Source of the DNA: a virus
Virus record (IMG/VR): IMGVR_UViG_3300038701_002030
Span: 1-30,608 of that record
Length of the DNA: 30,608 nt
Direction: 5' to 3' (one strand)
Made by a program: the position numbers and the translations under genes
Part shown: positions 20,179-29,409 of the stretch, piece by piece
How the letters are laid out: each line of letters opens with the position of its first letter
Position numbering within the stretch: the first letter of the stretch is position 1
Notes under the pieces: generated by a model
Told to the model about the DNA's origin: nothing
Database searches by the model: none
The model's input: only the letters and a program-made list of their open reading frames with translations

Positions 20179-23100
20179 AGTTATCTTCTCCGGTCAAGAA
20201 AGGTAAAGCTACTCTCTGTTGAGTGACAATCACATTGTTTCCATTCAAATCTTCTTCTGCATCAGTACCATCTAGGACTGTGAATTTATTATCATCACCC
20301 CAGCCTGTACCGTCCCAAGGAGTGAAATACAAAGACCCTGAGTTACTTACTATTTCCCCATTGGTTGCCTCTGTTAAACTATCAACAGTGTAAGTTCCTG
20401 ATATTTCACACAAGTAAGCCTTCCTTGGGGCTTTATTAGTGAACCAATAGTATTCACCAATTGTATAAGTTGCACTAATTGAGCTATTGGCAGTTGTAAA
20501 ATCAGTCACTGCATCTTTGTTCACATCCCAGATTAATTCTTTAGCTAAGAATTGTAGGTAGTAACGACCATTCTCATGAGATAAATAACTGAGAACTTTT
20601 GCTGCCGGTGAGCCGTTTGGGTTGGGATACCCTAATGTTTCATGCGATAGGTTGTATGTGTCAATAAGTACATCATCCCCTATTGCGAAATCCTTCATTT
20701 TAGCATTACCAAATCGCTGTCCAGCATTAGTGCTAGTTGGGACTTTCTCAATCAAAGAATTCACAAAGGCTACACCGTATTGTTCTTGGTGGGACTGAGA
20801 AGCAAAAACATCACCCAACATATCCACAACAGAATTATTCGCTTCCTCAGTGAATCTCGCATCGGTGGTGTAGAAGAGTAAGTGCATTCTTCCAGTTGGG
20901 ATTGAAGTTGTTCTAGCATTATCACTTCCTTCTGGCCCTGCTGTCCATGAGCTAGTGTCTACAGTCCAAGTAATGCCGTTATCGTCTGAGTAAATTGCAA
21001 GTTGAGTCTCTTTAACTTTTCGACTCATCTTTTGTGTTTTACTCGTACCATCAGGAATTAAACTTTCCCCAGAATCTGCGTGAGTCAATAATGGAAATCC
21101 TGGAATTCCATCTTGCAACCATGATCCTGCTGCACGAGATTCATTCCAATCAGGTCCGAGGTCTGTGAAGTAATTAGCCTCATAGTCTAAGTTATTTATA
21201 TCGTATGAAGCAGCTACACCATTATCGTTGAACTTATAGAAGTTCCCAACAATTCCAGATCCATTGTTATTAGCTGCTCCTAGATGAATAATATCCCCTA
21301 TCACCAAACTAACAGTTTGAGCAATTCCATCATTAGTCCATTGTTGTCCACGATATTTTCTACCTAAATCTACCCAAGTAGAACTTGCATAATCTGTTGT
21401 GGAAAGATTTACAGAGCCTACCCCAGCAATGCGTCGATAGTAATGTCCGATAATTCCATTAGTAGATGAACCATTGTTATAGACAACCTCATCTATAACT
21501 ACAGTAACAATCTGACTCGTTCCATCATTTGTCCAATCCTGACCGTCATACGTTGTTCCGAGATCAGCCCAAAATGTTGAGTTAGTGTATGTTTGAGTGT
21601 TCAGATCAATATCGATATATGAGCCAATTGACCGATAATAATGTCCGATATTTCCTGCGGCACCTCCAGACTGTAGAAAAACTACATCGCCAGACTGCGT
21701 TGTAACAACCTGACTCGCACCAGTATTCGTATAATCCTGACCAGAATAATAATTTGCCGGATCACCAATCACATCACACTGCAACATTTCTTTGAACTTG
21801 AGCGTTTCTTTTACGCGATAGATGGTGGTGGTTGCGCCTTGGGTACGGCTGAATCCTACACCTGTCGATGTGTTAGCGTACGCCAGCTCGCGCGTAACTG
21901 ATAAGAATATTGAAGTTGTTGTCGTGTCTCGAATGTATCCATAAGCTGTATTGTCACCGTTTTTAACAACAACAAATGAACCTATATCGTCATCAGAAAA
22001 TGTACCGCTATCATATGCAAAAGTGGCAGTGGCAGCACTGTCTACGTTTACTTCTTCAGCAACACTTGCCACTTCCCAAAACGATTCAGATTCACTACCA
22101 CGAATCTCGTTCGAAATAGCTTTACGCTTGAACTCTTCTAACAAATCACCTTTGGATTTTCGTCGTGCAGAGATTCTTAAATCTTGAACATCACCTTCAT
22201 AAATTGCGTCGTAGAATTTACCGTCTGGTCTTCCTACAGTTCCAGAATCCGCAATTGCACCTGATGCAGGGTAATAACCAAAGTCGTCAAAATCTCCTGA
22301 AGTCAGGCATTGGGCAGTAGACACAATATCTACAACTGCTTCGTTATACCAAGGGGCATCAGCAATAACACCGGATTTAAGCCATGTAGCTGAACCATTT
22401 GGATTTAGCACAGGATGATAAGCGCCCTGATTTCTTCGTGACACTAAAGCGATTGGAATGAAATAACATTTTCCTTCGTGTGCGTAATAACCATTTGGAT
22501 CAGGATCACCACCACTAAATTTAGCAGGGGTAAATGTGCCTCTATCCCCATCAATCAGATTGTATGCAGCACCGCCTCCAGCAAAACCAACTCTATCATT
22601 TGAAGATGACGCCTCATAAGAATTATCAGTTGCATCAGTTGTTTGTCCTCTAACTCTAAGGACTAGTGATGTACCTTGACGAATAAAATTATTGTCAGAT
22701 TGTCCGTCTGTGTTTTCCCATTCCTCACCCAAACCAGCAATTGATCTTACACGGTAACGAACCTGAATTAATTTCCCAGTTTTGGCACTGCGATAAATAT
22801 TATTTTTAGGGTCATCAATAAAGATTGCACGAGCGGAATCAGATAAAGAATTCCAAGCAGCACCATAGCCTTTTGTCTCTGTATCCCATTCACCGAAAGC
22901 AGAATACCCTTGAGCAACAACTGTGTTACTTAACGAGATTCCTTCGTGAGTGGTAGCTCCATATTGAACATTACCAAACGGATAGACTGCACCATTCGTA
23001 TCAATTTCTTCGTGCCAAACTTCTAAGCCAAGCAAATCTGATCGATCAATTATTGAGGCATTTAAAGAAGTTCCACCGGCTGTAATTGCTGCTGCATGAT

Positions 23101-23806
23101 TATCGAATCGACCTGTACCATCTTTTTTGTCTAGTCCATCTGGTGCGGGTGGTAGAGTGATGTAGTTCTTTTTATCCCCTCTAGTAGTTCCGCGAATATC
23201 TACAATTACACCGTCGATATTAGATACAGGGTTAAAACTCAGACTATCTCCTTCATACGTGGAATCGTTTTCGTCTCTACCGAATGCTATAGTATTTACA
23301 ATGCTTTCTTTTAACGTCCAGAGGCCATTTTGTATTTGACCAGAAGGCCAAGACTTACCAAACTCAACATATCCACTTCCAGCAAATTTGCGGCGGTTAG
23401 ATTCTGCGATAGAATTGAATTCTGCTTCAGACATTCCAGTAACAATCTGAGAAGATAGTGCGTCAGCAATTGCCTGAATCTGTTCAACGGAACCTGTGGA
23501 TGCGACGAGCTGGTTGAACAACACTTCGGTTTCTAAATCGCCCTTGCTCATCAAAGGTTTACCGTCAAGGAAATCACGCTGTATAACGTAAGAAGCATTG
23601 GCGATAGTTGAACCACCATAAGGTGCGCTCAACCTTACAAAATGATCATTACCGAGTTGCCCAACCGTAGTAACTTCGTATTTGATCAGGTCCGGTCCAA
23701 TGAACCAATCGCCTGCATTGACGTTGTTTACAAAATCTACGCCATTACCGTAAACATTAGAATCATCTTTAGTGACATTCACAGTACCTGTTCTATATTG
23801 ACTCAT
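20177..23806 (-). CDS. Tail fibre / receptor-binding protein, 1209 aa
   Basis: The N-terminal 70 residues (SQYRTGTVNVTKDDSNVYGN, AGDWFIGPDLIKYEVTTVGQ) match the small beta domain that starts many phage tail fibres. The middle contains fibre-type signatures such as GNVQYGATTHEG and FIPIALVSRRNQGAYHPVLN. Residues about 685-885 are three tandem copies of a 65-residue unit (YxGQxWTNDGxxQxV...GxxGHYYR...WxDLG). The C-terminus is beta-rich and ends DLNGNNVIVTQQRVALPFLT. It should form a trimeric fibre that binds the host surface. AGGAG lies 7 bases before the ATG and the gene follows the tail tip gene by 10 bases. Confidence 0.85.
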   Translation of the reverse strand: MSQYRTGTVNVTKDDSNVYGNGVDFVNNVNAGDWFIGPDLIKYEVTTVGQLGNDHFVRLSAPYGGSTIANASYVIQRDFLDGKPLMSKGDLETEVLFNQLVASTGSVEQIQAIADALSSQIVTGMSEAEFNSIAESNRRKFAGSGYVEFGKSWPSGQIQNGLWTLKESIVNTIAFGRDENDSTYEGDSLSFNPVSNIDGVIVDIRGTTRGDKKNYITLPPAPDGLDKKDGTGRFDNHAAAITAGGTSLNASIIDRSDLLGLEVWHEEIDTNGAVYPFGNVQYGATTHEGISLSNTVVAQGYSAFGEWDTETKGYGAAWNSLSDSARAIFIDDPKNNIYRSAKTGKLIQVRYRVRSIAGLGEEWENTDGQSDNNFIRQGTSLVLRVRGQTTDATDNSYEASSSNDRVGFAGGGAAYNLIDGDRGTFTPAKFSGGDPDPNGYYAHEGKCYFIPIALVSRRNQGAYHPVLNPNGSATWLKSGVIADAPWYNEAVVDIVSTAQCLTSGDFDDFGYYPASGAIADSGTVGRPDGKFYDAIYEGDVQDLRISARRKSKGDLLEEFKRKAISNEIRGSESESFWEVASVAEEVNVDSAATATFAYDSGTFSDDDIGSFVVVKNGDNTAYGYIRDTTTTSIFLSVTRELAYANTSTGVGFSRTQGATTTIYRVKETLKFKEMLQCDVIGDPANYYSGQDYTNTGASQVVTTQSGDVVFLQSGGAAGNIGHYYRSIGSYIDIDLNTQTYTNSTFWADLGTTYDGQDWTNDGTSQIVTVVIDEVVYNNGSSTNGIIGHYYRRIAGVGSVNLSTTDYASSTWVDLGRKYRGQQWTNDGIAQTVSLVIGDIIHLGAANNNGSGIVGNFYKFNDNGVAASYDINNLDYEANYFTDLGPDWNESRAAGSWLQDGIPGFPLLTHADSGESLIPDGTSKTQKMSRKVKETQLAIYSDDNGITWTVDTSSWTAGPEGSDNARTTSIPTGRMHLLFYTTDARFTEEANNSVVDMLGDVFASQSHQEQYGVAFVNSLIEKVPTSTNAGQRFGNAKMKDFAIGDDVLIDTYNLSHETLGYPNPNGSPAAKVLSYLSHENGRYYLQFLAKELIWDVNKDAVTDFTTANSSISATYTIGEYYWFTNKAPRKAYLCEISGTYTVDSLTEATNGEIVSNSGSLYFTPWDGTGWGDDNKFTVLDGTDAEEDLNGNNVIVTQQRVALPFLTGEDN
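21150..21750 (-). repeat. Three tandem 65-aa repeats in the tail fibre
   Basis: Units start at YSGQDYTNTGASQ, YDGQDWTNDGTSQ and YRGQQWTNDGIAQ and end WADLG, WVDLG and FTDLG. DNA similarity is partly kept (for example a CGATA-TAATGTCCGATA-TTCC block near 21434 and 21633), which points to duplication of one binding or spacer module. The unit resembles carbohydrate-binding modules of chitin/cellulose-active enzymes only loosely. Confidence 0.85.
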
Positions 23807-23816
23807 TTGCTAGCTC

Positions 23817-26800
23817 CTAATCTGTGTAATTGACGATTTTAATATCACCAACTTTAATTCCGTACCCGCCGCCGCCGTTGACCATATTCTGAAATGTCAG
23901 AATTCCAGAGCCTACACCAGTCCATTGGGCTGAAGTTGGAAAATATAACGAGTTTGTTATTGATCCCAACAATGCCCCATCTGCAAATAATTTCACAGAT
24001 AGTAAATCGAAGACTACTTCGAATTCTATTCCTTCATCGGGATCAGATAACCATTCCTGAAGTATGGGGAAAAAGGAAGTGTCTGTACTATATGTGGCAT
24101 TGGAAGAATGTAGACTTGCTTTAAATGGGTAATTGCTAGAGTCAGAATAATCAAATAGCAGTCTGAATCCCATCGCGCCATCACCATATGATGAAATCTT
24201 AGTTCCAATGAAAATCATATTATCACCGTTGAATGACCCTGCCAAATCAGTACCATTTATTTTCATCTTGAAACTTGTTTTGTTGGTAGGAGTGAATTTA
24301 AACAAACTTTTCTCTGCTCTTGTTGGGAAATATGCAGCTCCACTACCCCACGGTGATACTGAAAATGAAGTCCAACCTTCTTCAGCATCATCAGTCACCA
24401 CAATGTTTGATCCTAAAGTTGGGTGTGGGGGAGGTGGTTTTATAAATCTCGCAAAATCTCCTCCGATCCAAGATTTATATGCAGTCTCATTTGAATACGC
24501 ATCAACCCCAGCCATTTGAGTTTTAGCACCTAGTTCAAACTTGTCAGTTTCGTAAAGAAGATAGCTATCCTCACCATCACCAATATATAACCTTGGGTTG
24601 TCATTGTTATTCTCTATCTGACAACCCGCTGATCCAAAAGTTACTGAACCTACAGCAATTGCAGCTAAAGCATTTATCAAATTTATTTTCATAACACCAT
24701 TCTCATCTATTGAAAATTGTTCAGAACTGATAGCACCGTTTGAAGCAACGTTAAACTTACCAAAATTTCCTGATCCATCAGCATTGATATTGAAGTTGTC
24801 AGAACTGATAGCACCGTTTGAAGCAACGTTAAACTTACCGATTTTTGACGTACCGTCAGGTTTTACCCAGATAGGCAGAGTCAATCCATCATACGTACTG
24901 AGAATATAATCAGTACCATCTATTTCATGGGCACCGAATGTAGCAACATAACCTGAGTTCGTAGTCTGAACATACCCACCACCGCTGATCAGTACACCTT
25001 TGCTGACCGTACCGGCTTGTAATGACTCTGTGGCTGCCAGCGTACCTGTGGCTACCTTACCAAACACTATCGCGTTGTCGTCTATGTGATCCTCAATGAA
25101 CGCCTGATCAGCTTCGCTAATTGTTGCCCAATCACCCAGTCCACTTACATCAGTTGCGTCCAAAGTGTTAGTTTGAAATACCACCGTTGTCGTGCCGCCC
25201 ACGCCCAACTTATCAACAGAGGCTAGTTCAATCTCAAATTCTGTCCCCTGTGATAATCCTTCGAGTAATATTTGGTTAGAATAGATAATTTTTGGTGAGG
25301 TGTACGAACCGCCTTGAACTTTATGTCGGTATTGCGTACCCACCAAATCAAAATCAATAGCCGGTACGAAACTTATTTTAGCAGAGGCAATACCGACCTC
25401 AGTAAAAATTCCAGTCGGTGTAGGTGGCGCAGGATTTTCAATCAGTTTAGTAGTCGAACTACCTTTACCAAACTGATCAACAGAAACTATGTTTAAAATT
25501 TCACTCCTTTTTGTTGAAGGATCAATGGTGATAGATGATCCTGTATACAGTACACCTCTTATTTCCACACCAATGAAATCTACGTCGTTAGGGGGCGTAT
25601 ACGTAATGAACACACCATCTTCGACTTGGGTCGCCACAACGTCAGTTACTACACTTGGTGCAGGGTTGCTCACCGTGAGTACTGCAACATTACTCTTGTA
25701 GGCAGTCGTCGCAATCGCTTGAACCTCGAAAATAAATTCACGTACAGGTGAACCATTTGTATCTTTTTTATTCTTTTCATACGTGTAAATGTAGTAAGTA
25801 TCTTCTACGGTTTCTTCACGTAAAATTTCACCAGTAGGGCGTAGTATTCGAACTTTGTAACCGTCAAGGTGTGCATCTAATGAACCGGACAGATTAGAAA
25901 AACCGCCACTGGCAATTGATACTTTCGCCCACTTGAATTCTGCGTCAGGTGATTTCCATTTATTCCAATTTTCATCATTATCTAAGCGGTTTATTAATTC
26001 CAATCGCTTTATATCAGGCAGGGTTATTTCGATAGGTGGTTCATCGCCTCCGCCTATACTGTCATCAGCATTATCGCTAATAATCGGTGTGACGTATTCA
26101 ATGTTCTCAACACCACCCGCTTGATCGTTTTTATTGTAAGCAGTACAACGTATTTCAATAGTACGACCGTCAGCCCTGACTTTAATGTTGCTAGTGGTAG
26201 AAAGATCGTACTCAATAGGTATCCATTGGGACTGACCTTGTATTCGCCAATCGAACCGTGCGTATCTGAAATAGGTATCACCTACAGCCGGTTCGACATT
26301 CAATTGCAACGTTATCTCATCAGCATAACCGGTCTTACCAGTATTGTACTGAGGTGTGATAGTCACGGTGGGTTTCTGTGCGTTAGGTATTTTATTCCCG
26401 CCGCCGGTGCTTACATCGTCGTCTAGTTTGGCAACTCGATACGTTCTAACACAGGACGCGGTATAGTCAGTGTTTGCACCATTGCCAATATAACCATTGC
26501 TAACTGTGACGTTATCGTAACCCTTTACCTGAACAACTCTTTCATCAGCACTAATATAGCGGTCTGCGGCGCTCAAATTAAAACTACCACTTCTAGCTTC
26601 AACATAATTCTGTAGCGGTGGTGGACTAATTAACCTATTAGTTCCGTAAAAAATAACAACACCGTTCCAACCGAAACCAGAATCACCGGCCTTGAATATG
26701 TTCCCTGCTTCAGTGTATGAATTCGTATTCACGGTGTTGTCGTCACCTGATACATCAATACAATTGTCGTCACCTGATAGGAAGTTTTCACCTATCATAA

Positions 26801-29003
26801 CAAGACCTGCACCGCCTTTTACGCTGGTCGAATTACTGGTAGCAACGATTATATCTTCATAAAAACCTGTCGATGAATTAAACACGCTTTTGACAACATC
26901 ACCACCTTTAGCACCGGCGTTACCGTACAGTTTTTGTGAGTAATCAAAACCTACAATTTGACCGTTTTCATCTAACTCATAAATGGAACCATCTAGTAAA
27001 TTACTACGACTCGTTGGTATTTTGGAGGGGGCACCTTGGTTTTCCAGTAAGGCCGATGCTGTCTGCGTAATAATGCTAGCATAAGCAAAGGTGGCCATAT
27101 AAACACCAGAAATACGTGAATCATCCCCACCGTTACCACCTTGGCTATCCACATAACCGCCACCCTTGCCGTCAAGCCTAGCACCAGATAACATCTGCCA
27201 AGTTTTATAACGCAGGTAAACGCTACCTTTAAATTTCACTACCACACCGGCATTCACAACGACGTCACCAGCCCAAAGGAACTTGTCATTATCTAAGGTA
27301 GAGTTACCGGTGATGGTCAAGGTATTACCGTCGATAGTGTGGGTTACGTGGTTCTCTAAAGGCTCCCAACTACCGTCGTTAACAATATTCGTTACGTCTT
27401 CACCACCTTGTAAAGTGATCGGTTGTGCTGTACCGGAAGTACCAAACAGTTCTAAGGCTACTGTACCGGCAAAGAAATCATAAGTAATTCCCTGTACTTC
27501 AAATGACGATGACGTAGTACCGGTTTCACTCGCGTAATCAGGATGGTTGTACAAATCTAAAGCTACAATGTCACCAATTTCTAAATCGAAAAGGTCAGAC
27601 ATAAAGCCGGTTACTTTAGGTAAAACTCTTGGTGCACTGAACCGAGCGCGTATACCTTCAGCAAGTTGGCTAATTACAAATTGGTTTGAATTTTCAGTAT
27701 TATAAATACCGCGCAGGTTTATTTCATAGACATCAGACCAACCGTTATTTAACGCACGACTACCGCCGTCAGCAAAAGTGTTTCTAAGTGGGTAATATCC
27801 CTCGGTTTGATCCCAAGACCAATTGATAGCGAAAACATTACGTACAGCTTTGGCGTTTCGCTCAAGGCCACTAATGCTGATAAGTTGGTCATACGTTAAC
27901 GTTTTGACGGGCGGCGTATTAGCAGGGACAGTGCTGAATCGGCGTACCGAGTAACGACCGTATTGGTCAATGACCGGTTGCAGGTTGTAAGGTAATAAAC
28001 ATTGTTCTGCAATAAATGTTTTAGCGTCTTCGTCTACTAAACCCCGGAATTGCGTTCTAAAATTCCACAGGTCGCTACTTAGGTTTTCGAATGATTCAAC
28101 ATCAATCAACGCAGGATCAACTCCAGCGTGATAAGGTTCCGGTAAACTAACACCAGCTTGACCGTACACTTCACCAGTAAGCAACGCGATTATCATCACA
28201 GGTACGGGTAGGTCTAGAAATGTGTTGTCAGTGATTTCAGAAGGTGATGCGTTTTCTTCATTATCGGTGCCGACTATCTCCACGATAGGTGTACCGAAGC
28301 AACCTCTTTCAACAATGTTTATCTCGTCGCCACTTGAACCGGAAACGGACCATCTAACAACTTCTGTGGTGTTGATGTTGTTAACCACGCCGTCTACTTT
28401 AAAGTAACCGTATGTACCGTTGTCGTTGCCGTTGTACCAGTTCTCATCATGTTTCACTGAAGTTAGGCCGGACGCATCCACTAATTCCAATAAACCAGTA
28501 GAGGTACCTAGGCTGGTGACACATTGCGTGGTAGCCAAATCACGCATAATAGTGCGTTTGATTATTCGTTGAAAGTCTTGAACACTCAACATGAAACTGT
28601 TTTCATTATTATCAATCTGAGTGACGTTTAAAGTTGAGTACAGAAGGTAATCCGCAAAAGCCATACCTTTGTAACCGGAATACAATTCGACTTTATTGTT
28701 AACTAACGAATCATTGTAATCATCTTTTAAAGTCTTTAACAAACCGGTAAAACCAACATCGAGGAATGCAATTTTACCGCCGCCAATGGATGACCAACCG
28801 CGTTCAGGTTGTACGCGTTGTGCACTACCAAAAGTCTCACTAATTACGCCGTCAAATATTTCGGCACCTACGTCACCTACGTCAATGTCATCATTACTTG
28901 TTAAATAAATCGTGTAATGATCGTTCAGTATTTTAACGACTGTCCTAGGTTCTCTAGATTCAGAACTATTTGCAGCAATAAAATTAGGTGATGCGTTACG
29001 CAT
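23817..29003 (-). CDS. Tail tip / central fibre protein, 1728 aa
   Basis: Residues 1-540 look like a tail hub/baseplate domain (SREPRTVVKILNDHYTIYLT, then KRTIMRDLATTQ, and ALDLYNHPDYAS near 490), as in siphophage tip proteins. Residues 540-870 are Gly/Asp-rich beta (NAGAKGGDVV). Fibronectin III-like domains follow at about 870-960, 1115-1185 and 1190-1260 (NPAPSVVTDVVATQ, NPAPPTPTGIFTEV). About 1380-1440 is a repeated GKFNVASNGAISS module, and 1545-1728 a lectin/LamG-like C-terminus (FEVVFDLLSVKLFADGALLG). It connects the tail tube to the fibre and contacts the host. It overlaps the minor tail gene by 8 bp. Confidence 0.82.
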   Translation of the reverse strand: MRNASPNFIAANSSESREPRTVVKILNDHYTIYLTSNDDIDVGDVGAEIFDGVISETFGSAQRVQPERGWSSIGGGKIAFLDVGFTGLLKTLKDDYNDSLVNNKVELYSGYKGMAFADYLLYSTLNVTQIDNNENSFMLSVQDFQRIIKRTIMRDLATTQCVTSLGTSTGLLELVDASGLTSVKHDENWYNGNDNGTYGYFKVDGVVNNINTTEVVRWSVSGSSGDEINIVERGCFGTPIVEIVGTDNEENASPSEITDNTFLDLPVPVMIIALLTGEVYGQAGVSLPEPYHAGVDPALIDVESFENLSSDLWNFRTQFRGLVDEDAKTFIAEQCLLPYNLQPVIDQYGRYSVRRFSTVPANTPPVKTLTYDQLISISGLERNAKAVRNVFAINWSWDQTEGYYPLRNTFADGGSRALNNGWSDVYEINLRGIYNTENSNQFVISQLAEGIRARFSAPRVLPKVTGFMSDLFDLEIGDIVALDLYNHPDYASETGTTSSSFEVQGITYDFFAGTVALELFGTSGTAQPITLQGGEDVTNIVNDGSWEPLENHVTHTIDGNTLTITGNSTLDNDKFLWAGDVVVNAGVVVKFKGSVYLRYKTWQMLSGARLDGKGGGYVDSQGGNGGDDSRISGVYMATFAYASIITQTASALLENQGAPSKIPTSRSNLLDGSIYELDENGQIVGFDYSQKLYGNAGAKGGDVVKSVFNSSTGFYEDIIVATSNSTSVKGGAGLVMIGENFLSGDDNCIDVSGDDNTVNTNSYTEAGNIFKAGDSGFGWNGVVIFYGTNRLISPPPLQNYVEARSGSFNLSAADRYISADERVVQVKGYDNVTVSNGYIGNGANTDYTASCVRTYRVAKLDDDVSTGGGNKIPNAQKPTVTITPQYNTGKTGYADEITLQLNVEPAVGDTYFRYARFDWRIQGQSQWIPIEYDLSTTSNIKVRADGRTIEIRCTAYNKNDQAGGVENIEYVTPIISDNADDSIGGGDEPPIEITLPDIKRLELINRLDNDENWNKWKSPDAEFKWAKVSIASGGFSNLSGSLDAHLDGYKVRILRPTGEILREETVEDTYYIYTYEKNKKDTNGSPVREFIFEVQAIATTAYKSNVAVLTVSNPAPSVVTDVVATQVEDGVFITYTPPNDVDFIGVEIRGVLYTGSSITIDPSTKRSEILNIVSVDQFGKGSSTTKLIENPAPPTPTGIFTEVGIASAKISFVPAIDFDLVGTQYRHKVQGGSYTSPKIIYSNQILLEGLSQGTEFEIELASVDKLGVGGTTTVVFQTNTLDATDVSGLGDWATISEADQAFIEDHIDDNAIVFGKVATGTLAATESLQAGTVSKGVLISGGGYVQTTNSGYVATFGAHEIDGTDYILSTYDGLTLPIWVKPDGTSKIGKFNVASNGAISSDNFNINADGSGNFGKFNVASNGAISSEQFSIDENGVMKINLINALAAIAVGSVTFGSAGCQIENNNDNPRLYIGDGEDSYLLYETDKFELGAKTQMAGVDAYSNETAYKSWIGGDFARFIKPPPPHPTLGSNIVVTDDAEEGWTSFSVSPWGSGAAYFPTRAEKSLFKFTPTNKTSFKMKINGTDLAGSFNGDNMIFIGTKISSYGDGAMGFRLLFDYSDSSNYPFKASLHSSNATYSTDTSFFPILQEWLSDPDEGIEFEVVFDLLSVKLFADGALLGSITNSLYFPTSAQWTGVGSGILTFQNMVNGGGGYGIKVGDIKIVNYTD
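24721..24839 (-). repeat. Direct repeat of 41 bp in the tail tip gene
   Basis: 24721-24761 and 24799-24839 are identical (beginning TCAGAACTGATAGCACCGTT), 78 bp apart, i.e. 26 codons. They encode two copies of KFNVASNGAISS. Perfect identity at DNA level implies a recent duplication or gene conversion in the C-terminal fibre part. Confidence 0.92.
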
Positions 29004-29409
29004 TAGTAGGAACCTTTCTAACAGTAAATTGGTATGTCCAAGTATCTAACATACTTGTGCTGAATCGCGTTCTTTTACCCCGACCGACGAGCTGTACCAG
29101 CATTATTTCGTCATCTTCATTAGGGTTGGTTATGGTGAACTTTTCCTTAACCATGTTGGACGCTAAAAACATTTCCATTTCAGCACGTCCGATACTCGCC
29201 GGAACTACGGAAATAGTGAACCGTGTTGTGTCGTAGTAGAGTGATGCTTGTTGTTTGCCTGACTTAGACATAGCTTCACTTGTACTGGTTTCATATTCTG
29301 GTTCAAAACCAGCAACATCTAGAACTAACTCAATCGGCGTACCCGCTGGTTCAGGTGCTGGATCGGTAAGTTGTCGAGTCGGTGTATAAACAATACTTAC
29401 ATTAGCCAT
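28996..29409 (-). CDS. Minor tail protein, 137 aa
   Basis: Not matched to a specific family. It starts MANVSIVYTPTRQLTDPAPE and is beta-rich (TSEAMSKSGKQQASLYYDTT, RFSTSMLDTWTYQFTVRK). Position directly between tape measure and tail tip genes, where siphophages put distal tail and minor tail proteins, and 8-bp overlaps on both sides, support a structural role at the tail tip. The exact function is inferred. Confidence 0.65.
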   Translation of the reverse strand: MANVSIVYTPTRQLTDPAPEPAGTPIELVLDVAGFEPEYETSTSEAMSKSGKQQASLYYDTTRFTISVVPASIGRAEMEMFLASNMVKEKFTITNPNEDDEIMLVQLVGRGKRTRFSTSMLDTWTYQFTVRKVPTNA

